Notes: a model not told the origin generated them from the letters alone. Shown: positions 36,348-45,808, counted from the stretch's first letter. The stretch: DNA of 64,000 bases from Nostoc sphaeroides (GCF_003443655.1 NZ_CP031941.1:3470501-3534500); one strand, 5' to 3'. Program-made: numbers and translations.

Positions 36348-37616
36348 TTACAACACTATTAAAACCTTATCTCTAATAGGCGATGGGTAAATTTTAACTT
36401 CAGGAATTGGCACTACAAACTCTCCACCCCATTCGCCAATAAATGCCATTTGTTCCATAATTTCTTCCTTGAGATTCCAAGGCAATATTAGAAGATAATC
36501 TGGTTTAGTTTCGCGGATTTTATCTGGATGAAAAATGGGAATATGAGTTCCAGGTAAAAATAAGTCTTGCTTGTAAGGATTGCAATCTACTGTATAATCG
36601 ATAAAATCTTTACCAATTCCACAGTAATTGAGCAATGTATTGCCTTTAGCAGGTGCGCCATAACCAACGATTGACTTACCTTCTGCTTTAGCTGTCAAGA
36701 GAAAATTTAATAGCTTGTGCTTTGTTTCTTTGACTTTTTCTCCAAATGTAATGTAAGTCTCTATGCGATGCAGCCCTGCGGCAATTTCTTTAGCTTTCAA
36801 ATCTCTAACTCGTTGACTAATGCTAAGATGAACAGCGTAGTCATGTTTGGCATAGATTCTTAGTGAACCGCCATGAGTTGATAATTCCTCTACGTCAAAA
36901 AGTTGCAAGTTGTGTGCTGCAAAGATTTTTTCGATAGTCAGGAATGAAAAATAAGAAAAATGCTCGTGATAAATAGTATCAAACTGATTTTGCTGAATAA
37001 GTTGCAAAATGTGAGGAAACTCCATCGTCAAAATACCGTTGGGTTTGAGGATGAGTTTCATTCCAGCAATGAAATCATTTAAATCTGGTACATGAGCTAA
37101 AACATTATTACCTATTAAAAGGTCAGCCAGTTTTCCTTGTATCAATAATTCTTTGGCAGTTTCAACTCCAAAAAACTTATTAATACTAGGAATGCCTCTG
37201 TCTTCAGCCACTTTAGCTATATTTGCGGCTGGTTCTATTCCTAAAACAGGGATTCCCTTTTCTAGAAAATATTGCAGTAGGTAGCCGTCGTTACTGGCAA
37301 TTTCAATAACTTGATTATGATGATTAAAGCCAAACTTTTCTACCATCATCTCGGTGTAAGCCTTGGCATGTTTTAGCCAACTTACCGAGTAAGAAGAAAA
37401 ATAAGCATAATCGCTAAAAATGTGATCTGGTGTTTCAAACTGTTCTAATTGAACTAAAAGAGTGTCTTCAGAAACATAAGCATGGAGAGGATAAAATTTC
37501 TCTGCATGATTTAGCTGTTCTGCTGTCAAATAAGCATTTGCTAAAGGCGACATTCCTAGATCAATAAAGGTTTGGTGCAGGGGTTGACCACTGAAACGAC
37601 ATTTTGCGATCGCCAT
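36348..37616 (-). CDS. SAM-dependent sugar C-methyltransferase (TylCIII/NovU-like)
   Basis: 422 residues with the three-part layout of nucleotide-sugar C-methyltransferases: an N-terminal small domain (CRFSGQPLHQTFIDLGMSPLANAYL), a SAM-binding Rossmann domain with VIEIASNDGYLLQYF (motif I) and GIEPAANIAKVAE, and a C-terminal domain with GYGAPAKGNTLLNYCG and TVDCNPYKQ. The family methylates a carbon of 4-keto sugars to give branched deoxysugars. The usual zinc-binding cysteines of the N-terminal domain are mostly missing (only one Cys near the start), which is unusual. Together with rfbF and rfbC it points to a branched-chain sugar in the polysaccharide. Confidence 0.87.
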   Translation of the reverse strand: MAIAKCRFSGQPLHQTFIDLGMSPLANAYLTAEQLNHAEKFYPLHAYVSEDTLLVQLEQFETPDHIFSDYAYFSSYSVSWLKHAKAYTEMMVEKFGFNHHNQVIEIASNDGYLLQYFLEKGIPVLGIEPAANIAKVAEDRGIPSINKFFGVETAKELLIQGKLADLLIGNNVLAHVPDLNDFIAGMKLILKPNGILTMEFPHILQLIQQNQFDTIYHEHFSYFSFLTIEKIFAAHNLQLFDVEELSTHGGSLRIYAKHDYAVHLSISQRVRDLKAKEIAAGLHRIETYITFGEKVKETKHKLLNFLLTAKAEGKSIVGYGAPAKGNTLLNYCGIGKDFIDYTVDCNPYKQDLFLPGTHIPIFHPDKIRETKPDYLLILPWNLKEEIMEQMAFIGEWGGEFVVPIPEVKIYPSPIRDKVLIVL

Positions 37617-37726
37617 AAACTTTAACTCACTAATTGCAAATAATTTGATAGGTAGGATAACTCCGAATCAAATAGTGTTGATTCGGAATATTAGATTATT
37701 TGTTCGCTGCTGTTAGGCGACTATAA

Positions 37727-38755
37727 CTACTTTTTATTCCAGAAAAAATCTTTGTCAATTTGCTCGGTACGAATCAGATACTCTAGTTGTTTTAAGCGAG
37801 TAAATCCTCTAAACAAGAAAGTATCTTCAGCCATGTGTATTTGACTGAATAAATCAAATAACTGCTGGGCACCAAGTCGGGCATTCCAATCACACTTAAA
37901 TCCAGGTAGGATTGTGTTGATTTTCTCGAAAGATACGCGATAGCTGCGATTATCTGAACCATTGTCACCAAAGGACAATTTACAATCTGGGAAAATATCA
38001 GCAATAATTTCCGCGATTTCTTTAACGCGATAGTTGTTTGCTGTATCTCCCACATTGAAGATTTGGTTATGTACAATGTCCCGTGGTGCTTCCAAAGTGC
38101 AGACTATTGCTTTGCAAATATCCAGTGCGTGGACTAATGGCCGCCAGGGTGTACCATCACTGGTCATTTTGATTTGTTTGCTAGTCCATGCCAACCCTGC
38201 TAAGTTGTTTAAAACAATATCAAAGCGCATTCTGGGGGAAGCACCAAAGGCAGTTGCATTCCGCATAAAGGTGGGAGAGAAGTCATCATCTGCGAGTGGT
38301 GCAACATCTCTTTCTACAAGAGTTTTGCATTCTGCGTAGGCTGTTTGGGGATTAATTGGGGATTTTTCGGTGACATCACCTGCGGTAGCAACACCGTAGA
38401 CGCTGCACGAAGACATATATACAAAACGGCGCACACCCATAGCCTTAGCTAGGCTAGCTAGACGAACTGAACCTACATGATTAATTTCGTAGGTAATATT
38501 AGGCGCTAATTGTCCGGCTGGGTCGTTGGAGAGTTCTGCCATGTGAACTATGGCTTCAACACCTTCCAAATCATCAGGGGTGATGTTGCGGATATCTTTG
38601 TTGAGGGTTTTGGGTGTCACTCCATTAGCGTTATACAGCCAACCAACTTTATAGAAACCAGTATCTAGACCGATAACTTCATGTCCCCGTTCAATTAACA
38701 GAGGGGGTAATAACGAACCAAGATAGCCTTCTGTTCCAGTTACTAATATTTTCAT
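37727..38755 (-). CDS. NAD-dependent nucleotide-sugar epimerase/dehydratase (extended SDR)
   Basis: 342 residues. The extended-SDR NAD loop is VTGTEGYLGS (5-14), the catalytic Ser lies in YMSSCSVYG and the catalytic YAECK follows after PINPQTA. The C-terminal half (RPLVHALDICKAIVCTLEAP, IFNVGDT) is typical for sugar-nucleotide epimerase/dehydratases. In clusters with rfbF and a C-methyltransferase this type probably acts on a CDP- or dTDP-hexose intermediate (dehydratase or 4-ketoreductase). No separate CDP-glucose 4,6-dehydratase is visible nearby, so it could fill that role. A gene of this kind is in the Anabaena HEP island. Confidence 0.82.
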   Translation of the reverse strand: MKILVTGTEGYLGSLLPPLLIERGHEVIGLDTGFYKVGWLYNANGVTPKTLNKDIRNITPDDLEGVEAIVHMAELSNDPAGQLAPNITYEINHVGSVRLASLAKAMGVRRFVYMSSCSVYGVATAGDVTEKSPINPQTAYAECKTLVERDVAPLADDDFSPTFMRNATAFGASPRMRFDIVLNNLAGLAWTSKQIKMTSDGTPWRPLVHALDICKAIVCTLEAPRDIVHNQIFNVGDTANNYRVKEIAEIIADIFPDCKLSFGDNGSDNRSYRVSFEKINTILPGFKCDWNARLGAQQLFDLFSQIHMAEDTFLFRGFTRLKQLEYLIRTEQIDKDFFWNKK

Positions 38756-39188
38756 TGTGGTTAATGCCTTTGTATTGATGAGTTAAATTAGGGGCGCACA
38801 AATATTTGCCCTAAAGGGTGTTGCATTCAAGAGAGAACCGCTATATTTTTCGTTTGTATGCAAATAACTTGACTTCTCTCCAAACCTCTCTCCTAAGAGG
38901 AGAGAGGCTTTGAATCTTGCTCCCATTCCCTTGTAGGGAAGGGGTTGGGGGTTAGGTCATTGGACTCAACCCAGAAGCGCTATATGTAACTCGGCTAACA
39001 GTCATTACATAGTTTGGCGACTAACCTATTGGGTAGCAGCACTCTATAGCGGTTCTTAATTGATGCACTACACTTTTTCTTGTGGGATGGGTATCTTACC
39101 CGTCTCTTGTATTTCCAGGCTGGAAAAGATGCCCACTATACAAGATTCATCCTTTTATTCAGCAGCCCGGAAGTAATAACGATGTTAT
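38756..39188. other. Intergenic gap with decayed repeat pieces
   Basis: The stretch about 38868-38975 (CTCTCTCCTAAGAGGAGAGAGGCTTTGAATCTT.., GGGGTTGGGGGTTAGG) resembles the interior of the 147-bp elements but lacks clean ends and target duplications. No gene is recognised. Confidence 0.5.
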
Positions 39189-40403
39189 CTATGCAGTTAC
39201 CGCAATATCTAGATGCGAGAGTTGCGGAATTTCTGCCACAAGCGCTTTACCGATTTCTAGAGAAGATGTCGCCGCAGGAGAAGGAGCATTGCAAACATGA
39301 ATGGAGTTTTGACCGGAAACAATCAAAAAGTCGTCTACAAGCTTGCCATCGTTCATTAAGGCTTGAGCGCGGACTCCTGCATGGGTGGGAACTAAATCTT
39401 CTGCTTGCACTTCAGGAATTAGTTTTTGCAAACTTCTGGTGAAGGCTGCTTTACTAAAAGAACGAATGATTTCTTGAATCCCTTCATCAGCATGTTTTGC
39501 TGCCAATTTCCAGAAACCAGGATAGGTGATAACTTCCAGAAAATCCCGTAAGTCAAAGTCGGTTTTTTTGTAACCTTCGCGTTTGAGCGACAGCACCGCG
39601 TTTGGCCCTGCATGGACGCTACCATCAATCATCCGGGTAAAGTGAACACCCAAGAAGGGAAAATCTGGATTGGGAACTGGGTAAATTAGTGTTTTAACCA
39701 GATAGCGTTTTTCTCTTGTGAGTTCGTAATATTCTCCCCGGAATGGAACAATTTTTGCTTGGGGTTCAACTTGACCTAATTTGGCGGTGCGATCGCTATG
39801 CAATCCAGTACAATTAATTACAAAGCGGGTTTCAAAGTTACCCTTGTTTGTTTGCAGTACCTGATTTTTACCACTTGGGGAGATTTTCAAAACTTTTGTA
39901 TTGAGGTGTAAATCCCCGCCCTGCTGTTTAATTAGCTCGGCATATTTCAAACAAACTTGCTTGTAATTAACAATACCAGTTGAGAATACCCGAAGTCCAC
40001 CTACACATTTTACATGAGGTTCAATTTCTCTAACTTCTTCGGGGCTAATTCTCTTAACTTCTATGCCATTATCTAAGCCGCGTTTGTAGAGATTTTCTAA
40101 GCGTGGTAGTTCTTGTTCTTCAGTTGCAACAATTACCTTACCACAAACTTCATGCTCAATTCCATGCTCTTGACAAAACTCTACCATTGAGCGAGAACCG
40201 TCACGGCAAAATTTAGCTTTGAAACTTCCTGGTTTGTAGTAAATACCAGAATGAATCACTCCACTATTATTGCCGGTTTGGTGAAATGCCCATTGACTCT
40301 CTTTTTCTAGGACTAAAATACGGGCATTGGGATAGCGTTTTCCTAAAGCCAGCGCTGTAGAAAGCCCAACTATTCCCCCACCTATAATTGCAAAATCATA
40401 CAT
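39189..40403 (-). CDS. lhgO: L-2-hydroxyglutarate oxidase (LhgO/L2HGDH family)
   Basis: 404 residues, an FAD-dependent DAO-family oxidase. The dinucleotide loop is IIGGGIVGLSTALALGKRYP (6-25) followed by VLEKE. Typical L2HGDH features are QTGNNSGVIHSGIYY around residues 42-56, FRGEYYEL, VPNPDFPFLGVHFTRMIDG and a C-terminal HAGVRAQ..DFLIV. It oxidises L-2-hydroxyglutarate to 2-oxoglutarate as metabolite repair, with electrons passed to the membrane or oxygen. Its place between rfbF and the epimerase gene, in one direction, is odd for repair; it may serve as a source of 2-oxoglutarate or act on a related 2-hydroxyacid. Some 223 bp with heptamer arrays separate its start from rfbF. Confidence 0.85.
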   Translation of the reverse strand: MYDFAIIGGGIVGLSTALALGKRYPNARILVLEKESQWAFHQTGNNSGVIHSGIYYKPGSFKAKFCRDGSRSMVEFCQEHGIEHEVCGKVIVATEEQELPRLENLYKRGLDNGIEVKRISPEEVREIEPHVKCVGGLRVFSTGIVNYKQVCLKYAELIKQQGGDLHLNTKVLKISPSGKNQVLQTNKGNFETRFVINCTGLHSDRTAKLGQVEPQAKIVPFRGEYYELTREKRYLVKTLIYPVPNPDFPFLGVHFTRMIDGSVHAGPNAVLSLKREGYKKTDFDLRDFLEVITYPGFWKLAAKHADEGIQEIIRSFSKAAFTRSLQKLIPEVQAEDLVPTHAGVRAQALMNDGKLVDDFLIVSGQNSIHVCNAPSPAATSSLEIGKALVAEIPQLSHLDIAVTA

Positions 40404-40438
40404 TAGTATTATCGCACTTGAAATTACAGTAAATTTAT

Positions 40439-40622
40439 AAAGTCATTAGTCATTAGTCATTAGTCATTAGTCATTCGTCATTTAACTCCTAACTCCTAAC
40501 TCCTAACTCCTAACTCCTAACTCCTAACTCCTAACTCCTAACTCCTAACTCCTAACTCCTAACTCCTAACTCCTAACTCCTAACTCCTAACTCCTAACTC
40601 CTAACTCCTAACTCCTAACTCT
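40439..40622. repeat. Two adjacent heptamer arrays, one with 19 exact TAACTCC copies
   Basis: About five copies of TCATTAG (40439-40475) are followed by 19 perfect tandem TAACTCC units (40483-40615) and one imperfect unit. The array lies between rfbF and lhgO, within the presumed operon, and ends 5 bp from the rfbF stop. Confidence 0.95.
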
Positions 40623-40626
40623 TCTC

Positions 40627-41400
40627 TTACCAAACTTTCCAAGGAGCTTGAGTACTTGTCCATAGCCCCTCTAGGTAGTTTTTATCGCGTAAAGTATCCA
40701 TCGGTTGCCAAAAACCATCATGTTTGAAAGCCGATAGTTGTTCCATATCAGCTAGCTTTTCTAATGGCTCTTGCTCCCACACGGTAGAGTCATCAGCAAT
40801 CAAATTGATTACTTCTGGTTCTAACACAAAATAACCGCCATTAATCCAAGCTCCATCACCTTCGGGTTTTTCCCGAAAGCTGGTAATTTTAGTTTGCTCA
40901 TATCCTAAAGAAATAGCACCAAAACGTCCGGCTGGTTGAACGGCTGTGAGTGTTCCTAATGTTTTTTGTTCTTTATGAAATTTAACTAGCTCGGTGATAT
41001 TAATATTACTTACACCATCACCATAAGTAAAGCAAAAAGTCTCATTACCAAGATGTTCACTGATTCGCTTTAAGCGTCCGCCTGTCATTGTATTATCACC
41101 CGTGTTTACTAAGGTGACACGCCAGGGTTCAGCATAACCAGAATGCACGTTCATCTGGTTAAATCGCATATCAAAGGTAACATCTGACATGTGTAAGAAG
41201 TAGTTAGCAAAATACTCCTTAATTATGTAACCTTTGTAACCGCAACAAATAATGAAGTCATTAATGCCGTGAGCAGAGTAAGTTTTCATTATGTGCCAGA
41301 GAATTGGCTTACCACCAATCTCAACCATCGGCTTGGGTCTGATACTAGTTTCTTCGCTGAGGCGTGTACCAAGTCCTCCAGCCAAAATCACCGCTTTCAT
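40627..41400 (-). CDS. rfbF: Glucose-1-phosphate cytidylyltransferase
   Basis: 257 residues, the usual RfbF length. It starts MKAVILAGGLGTRLSEETS, the signature of sugar nucleotidyltransferases, then PKPMVEIGGKPILWHIMKTY, FCFTYGDGVSNIN and FGAISLGYEQTKITSFREKP. It makes CDP-glucose from CTP and glucose-1-phosphate, the entry to CDP-linked deoxysugars. ATG 41400 is chosen: GAGGTAA precedes it and the conserved strand starts at once; the 16 residues possible upstream are not conserved. It is the first gene of the 27-kb minus-strand polysaccharide block, as in the Anabaena HEP island. Confidence 0.93.
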   Translation of the reverse strand: MKAVILAGGLGTRLSEETSIRPKPMVEIGGKPILWHIMKTYSAHGINDFIICCGYKGYIIKEYFANYFLHMSDVTFDMRFNQMNVHSGYAEPWRVTLVNTGDNTMTGGRLKRISEHLGNETFCFTYGDGVSNINITELVKFHKEQKTLGTLTAVQPAGRFGAISLGYEQTKITSFREKPEGDGAWINGGYFVLEPEVINLIADDSTVWEQEPLEKLADMEQLSAFKHDGFWQPMDTLRDKNYLEGLWTSTQAPWKVW

Positions 41401-41874
41401 GCAATTACCTCGGAGATTTGTAGGGATATAATTATTTGACCGTGCCAATTTTAGATTTTAGATTTGCAATTTGGGATTAGTCATCGAACGTCACGAGGCT
41501 ATGAGTAGATTTGTTCTGCCCATTTTCCTAGCGGGGCATGTACCAAAAAACTCTTTTAATCCAAAATCCAAAATCCAAAATTAGTTGACTTTATCGAGAT
41601 GAAGAGGATGCACTTAGATAGAGAAAAATTGATTTCTTTTTTCTTTTCTCAGTCAATAATCTAACTGTTATTTTCGGTAAAATTATGAAGGAAATATAAA
41701 TTAAAATCTTTTCTATATAAAAGCTATATGAATATCTATAAATAGGAAAATAATTTACTCTTTTAAATAAAAATTTAACCAAATAAATAACTAGGGTTAG
41801 CTGACGCTAACCCTAATCAGGCTTGATTTCTGAAATCCAAACCAATAATATACTAGTTAAAAAACTTACTTGTT
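41401..41874. other. AT-rich upstream region of rfbF
   Basis: About 475 bp that should hold the promoter of the polysaccharide block. It includes short ATTTTAGA and CCAAAATCC repeat units (41450-41470, 41560-41580). No promoter or operator can be named with confidence, and the AT-rich reading frames here are not credible genes. Confidence 0.5.
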
Positions 41875-41967
41875 CAGGACTTACGCACACTCTACGAATC
41901 CTTGGCGCTCTTGGCGTCTTGGCGGTTCGATAATTTAAGCTTTTTGGCAGTTTTTGCGGAAGTCCTG
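41875..41967. repeat. 93-bp inverted-repeat element next to the kinase gene stop
   Basis: The ends CAGGACTTACGCA (41875-41887) and TGCGGAAGTCCTG (41955-41967) match at 12 of 13 bases. TTGTT lies on both sides (41870-41874, 41968-41972), a possible short target duplication. It begins within 10 bp of the kinase gene stop. Confidence 0.7.
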
Positions 41968-41973
41968 TTGTTT

Positions 41974-44142
41974 TTAGTTAGTTTTTTCCACATTACTTGA
42001 AGTGTTGAATAAAGGGTCACATTTGTTTTCTATGACTACACACATGTTACTGAGTGCTTGCTGATAATTATCCATATCATCTTGCTCAAGGAAGAATTTG
42101 GCAGATGCCTGTATATCCTCGACAGCTTTCGCTTGATTTTTGTTAGATTCACTACCGCCATACTGTGCTAATTCATAGCGAACCATACCTCGTTTGAGAT
42201 ATACTTTTGCTAGTTTGGGGCTGATAGTTAATGCTTGGTTAAAGTCAGCGATCGCTTGATGATATTCTTGCTCATAATTGCTGCTATATTGAGCAATTTG
42301 ATAATAGACTACACCACGTTGAAAGTAAGCTTCTGCTTTGGATACATTAAGTTTTATCGCGTGAGTAAAATCGGCGATCGCTCTTTTGTAAGCTTGTTGA
42401 GATTCACCGCTATATTTAGCCATTTGGGTGCGGACAATGCCGCGTCTGATATAAGCTTCAATTTCATTATTATTCAGACCAATGGCGCGATTATAGTCTG
42501 CGATCGCTAGGTTATACTCTAAATCAGGATCGTTGCTATATTCGGCTAGCATATAGCGGGCATTACCCCGATTCACAAGAGCTTTGGTTTGATTGGGATT
42601 GATTTTAAGAGCTTCGCTATAATCTCCAACTGCTCCTTCGTAGTCTTTCATGTTATAGCGAGCATTGCCACGATTTACAATCGCTCTGGCATGTGTCGGT
42701 TCTTGTTCAATTGCTCCGGTAAAGCTGGCAATTGCTTTTTCATAATCTCGGTCTTTGTAAGCAGTATAACCCTGCTGATAGTAATCGGCGAAGCTGAGTT
42801 TGTTGCTTGTCTGGGGAGACTTCAGTGTTTGTTGAGTGTAAGCATTTTGGGTAACCAACGGCTGAGTAAATTTAATCATTACGTCCGCATATCCCAATAA
42901 ACCAAAACCTAGCAAGCAACAAATAATCGGGTACAACTTTGACTTCTTGGAAGGTTTATAAGATGTACCGCTTGGGGTAATTACTGGTTGCCAATAATTA
43001 GCTGAGTGCGGTGACATGGTTCGCTGGGGAAAATGCGGTGTCTGGGTGTAGTGCTTTTTCCGTTTGATTCGCGGTTGGAGATGTTCTCTAGCTTCTATAG
43101 CCCGATGTGATGGGAAGGGGTCGCGTCCGCCTAATCGCACGGTACGTTCACACCAGGGACAGCTACGTATATGGTTGTTGTAGCGATGCTGAGGATTTGT
43201 CGTGCAGGTAATCAAAGAATCTTCGGCTTCAGCAATAGCTGATAGCCAAGCCTGGGCACTGGGGCGCAGTTGTGGGTTGTTGTGACCGTCTTCAAAACAA
43301 CGGACAAATAGTTCTTGTAAGCTAGGATGAAGAATTTCCCAAGCGGGTGCAATGGGTGTAGGCAGGTAGGGTACGTAGCGCTTTTGGCTGTAAGTAAAAT
43401 GACCCGATGCAATACGGGCTTCGTAGGGCGGTGGCTCAATAGCGCCTTGAAAAATCCCCGAAAATGGGTGCGTGCCTTCCATTAAGAGTTGAAATACCAG
43501 CACCGCTAACCCAAATAAATCGTGAGAAATTTCGCGATCGTGCTGGGCAAAAGTTTTATTCTGTAGTTCTGGTGGGGTAAACTCTGGTTTACCTACTGGG
43601 CAGCGATAAACAACATTGCTGTTTGCGTCGAGTACTTGGAAAGAGTCTGTGTCTATCAAAGTCACCAGTGCTGTATCACTGACGAGGATATTTGACTCGT
43701 TCACATCACCAATACAATATCCACTAGCGTGCAAAGCAGCAAAAGCTGCCGCCAAGTTACGAGCCGTGCGGAGCAGGTACTGATAGTTGAATAGGGGGCA
43801 GTGTTGACGGCGAGTTCTGGGGTTGTAAAAGTCGATGATTGGACGCATCCCTTGAATGCGTGGCATCAAAAAGCCCAAGATGCTATTTTTGCCATCTGCC
43901 GCCCGTAATAAATCCTCTGGCCAAGCGATAGAGATATGCCCTAAACTCGCCGTCGGGTTTTCTGGCGGGTTGGCAAGCATCGCTTGGAGTTTATCAGCAT
44001 GGGCAGTAGTTGGCTTGTGGTAAATCTTTGCCACCAAGTTATTATCGGATGGCACTGCATAAACACAAGCCTCACCGCCACGTCCCAAACTGACATTGAG
44101 ACTGAGGATTTCTTTTCTAGGGGAACAACGTAGTACCTGCAT
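41974..44142 (-). CDS. Ser/Thr protein kinase-like domain with zinc knuckle, TM helix and TPR repeats
   Basis: 722 residues. The kinase-like domain (about 10-310) has a glycine loop SLGRGGEA (18-25), Lys39, a catalytic loop IGDVNESN (Asp146, Asn151) in place of HRDxKxxN, IDTDSF (Asp164/166) for DFG, and a PPE segment. A Cys/His knuckle follows (C313, H319, C328, C331; CPWC), then a basic linker, one membrane helix (about 404-424) and about six TPR units (about 450-690). This is the kinase of TerY-P triads: the phosphatase and vWA genes lie directly upstream in the same direction. The TPR part, probably periplasmic or cytosolic depending on topology, may bind partners. Whether the atypical catalytic loop is active is unknown. 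Confidence 0.82.
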   Translation of the reverse strand: MQVLRCSPRKEILSLNVSLGRGGEACVYAVPSDNNLVAKIYHKPTTAHADKLQAMLANPPENPTASLGHISIAWPEDLLRAADGKNSILGFLMPRIQGMRPIIDFYNPRTRRQHCPLFNYQYLLRTARNLAAAFAALHASGYCIGDVNESNILVSDTALVTLIDTDSFQVLDANSNVVYRCPVGKPEFTPPELQNKTFAQHDREISHDLFGLAVLVFQLLMEGTHPFSGIFQGAIEPPPYEARIASGHFTYSQKRYVPYLPTPIAPAWEILHPSLQELFVRCFEDGHNNPQLRPSAQAWLSAIAEAEDSLITCTTNPQHRYNNHIRSCPWCERTVRLGGRDPFPSHRAIEAREHLQPRIKRKKHYTQTPHFPQRTMSPHSANYWQPVITPSGTSYKPSKKSKLYPIICCLLGFGLLGYADVMIKFTQPLVTQNAYTQQTLKSPQTSNKLSFADYYQQGYTAYKDRDYEKAIASFTGAIEQEPTHARAIVNRGNARYNMKDYEGAVGDYSEALKINPNQTKALVNRGNARYMLAEYSNDPDLEYNLAIADYNRAIGLNNNEIEAYIRRGIVRTQMAKYSGESQQAYKRAIADFTHAIKLNVSKAEAYFQRGVVYYQIAQYSSNYEQEYHQAIADFNQALTISPKLAKVYLKRGMVRYELAQYGGSESNKNQAKAVEDIQASAKFFLEQDDMDNYQQALSNMCVVIENKCDPLFNTSSNVEKTN

Positions 44143-44198
44143 AATGAAATTACCGCTAACGGAGTTATTGTAAGATGTGAAACCTGTAAATTTTTTGC

Positions 44199-44981
44199 TT
44201 ATGAGTTGTTGAATGCAGCTATAATGAGTGTCAAATCATCATCAGTGCGTTGCGTTATCCGCTCTGAGCGTAAAAACTTTACCAACTGCTCCTTCGCTTC
44301 TGTCTTATCCTCGGCATTAGCTACAAATTCAAATAGGGGAAAAAAGAAGGGTTTGTGAGGTTCGCCAACAACCATATTCAAAGCCAGCATTTGTAGTCCG
44401 TCGGTGATGATGCCAACATTTACTATGTCTGTGCGCCAGACTCTCATCTGCGCTGTATCTAAGGCAGTAGGTGAAGTTAAAAAAGTAGTTTCGTTGATGT
44501 ATTCACCACTGTCGGGTATAGTAAGTGCGAGGAGGTTGCCCATGCTATCTTTTGCCACTGCCAAACCATCACCTATTTGCATTACAGCCACAACTTCTGG
44601 TGTAGCGAGCATCACAATTAAGGTAGTTGCTAAATCTTGAGGCTGTTTGTCACAAGTCGCCGCCTCATCCTCCACAGCTTTTTTGGCGGCTAGTATGGCA
44701 TCATTTAAGAGCGATCGCACATAAGCATCATCACTCAAACTTTTCCGGGTGAGTTTAAGAGTGGAAATGTTTTCTATTGCTGTCTCCACAGCAATCATCG
44801 CTCCCACTTTCCCAAGTAATGCAGAACCCGCGCCATCTGCTGCGGCTGCCACTAAAACGTTATCTGATAATACTTGCCAGTGATGAGCATCCTGACATAA
44901 CTGATTATTTTTTAAGTGACTTGTACCACATACAGACGCAGCCACAATCCGCCATTGAGCAATCTGTTTTGATATGTTCAT
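44199..44981 (-). CDS. PP2C-like protein phosphatase of TerY-P type
   Basis: 260 residues. PP2C metal-site motifs are QDAHHW near residue 30, AAAADGAGSA (DG), MQIGDGLAV (GD), and a final DDDLTLIIA. It lacks the longer insert of house-keeping PP2C enzymes, as in the short TerY-associated phosphatases. It would remove phosphate from targets of the adjacent kinase. ATG 44981 is preferred to an in-frame TTG at 45029. It lies 56 bp before the kinase gene and 152 bp after the vWA gene, all on the minus strand. Confidence 0.82.
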   Translation of the reverse strand: MNISKQIAQWRIVAASVCGTSHLKNNQLCQDAHHWQVLSDNVLVAAAADGAGSALLGKVGAMIAVETAIENISTLKLTRKSLSDDAYVRSLLNDAILAAKKAVEDEAATCDKQPQDLATTLIVMLATPEVVAVMQIGDGLAVAKDSMGNLLALTIPDSGEYINETTFLTSPTALDTAQMRVWRTDIVNVGIITDGLQMLALNMVVGEPHKPFFFPLFEFVANAEDKTEAKEQLVKFLRSERITQRTDDDLTLIIAAFNNS

Positions 44982-45133
44982 AGATTTTTTTTCAGCAGCT
45001 AGTACCGCTTGGCGGAAGTCAAAAATCAAAAGTCAGACATGCTTTAATTTTGGGCTTTCTGGCTGTAATGAAATGGTAGGTTTATTTCCGCCGACCTATA
45101 CTAGGTGTTTAAACATCAAGCTCTAATTTTTAA

Positions 45134-45808
45134 TTAAACAGTTCCCCAACCAATCGGCGGTAGTGCTACCTGTTCATCTACCTGTGAATGAGAAACAGCC
45201 GACATACTAGTTGACAACCAAACAAACATCTCGATAAAATTTAATCCTTTCAGCTTCAGGGGGGTACGCACAGCTATTTGATTTAAACGAGTCATATTCG
45301 CATTTTCTACACCTACTGTAAAAAATGCTACGCGCTTATTTGCCTCATCTCCCTGTAGGCGCTGGGATGCTTGCTCCACCACATGCTCTAACTCGCCTTG
45401 TGGTTCTCCATCGGTAATCATGAATACCCAAGGACGATAGTAAGCAATCCCATTGGCACGATACTGAGATTTCCGCTCTTGAATTATGTCTAAAGCTTTA
45501 TGAATTCCTGCACCCATTGTAGTCAATCCCTGAGCTGTCAAAATCGGCGGATTGAATTGATCGGCAGTCACAAAGTCTTGTACTACATTGATATTACTAT
45601 CAAAAGTTACGATCGCCACTTCCACCCGTCTTGCGGCTAAGGAATTTTTGACTAATTCATCCTTTAAACTTAGTAAACCCTGATTTAAAGCCTCAATCGC
45701 ATCTCCTTGCATCGAGCCAGATGTGTCTAGTAAAAGTACACAAGGACAACGTGGTTCTGGGTTCTCAGCAAATTCTACTACTTCATCAAGTCTTAATGTA
45801 TCATCCAT
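45134..45808 (-). CDS. TerY-like von Willebrand factor A domain protein
   Basis: 224 residues, a single vWA domain with an intact metal-ion-dependent adhesion site: DTSGS (28-32), Thr97 in LTTMGAG and Asp133 in ITDGEPQG. Length and motifs are those of TerY. With PP2C and kinase genes downstream it completes a TerY-phosphorylation triad, an association described for tellurite/stress-response loci. ATG 45808 is chosen over the in-frame TTG 45835. There is no ter (TerD/TerC) gene in the window, so the downstream target is not evident. Confidence 0.85.
   Translation of the reverse strand: MDDTLRLDEVVEFAENPEPRCPCVLLLDTSGSMQGDAIEALNQGLLSLKDELVKNSLAARRVEVAIVTFDSNINVVQDFVTADQFNPPILTAQGLTTMGAGIHKALDIIQERKSQYRANGIAYYRPWVFMITDGEPQGELEHVVEQASQRLQGDEANKRVAFFTVGVENANMTRLNQIAVRTPLKLKGLNFIEMFVWLSTSMSAVSHSQVDEQVALPPIGWGTV

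Noticed and set aside
38868..38975. Fourth copy of the 147-bp element
   Set aside because: Interior similarity only; no inverted ends or target duplication found.
40483..40622. CRISPR array
   Set aside because: Units of 7 bp without spacers; a simple STRR array.
41591..41782. 63-codon frame upstream of rfbF
   Set aside because: AT-rich Ile/Lys/Tyr content with no recognisable motif.
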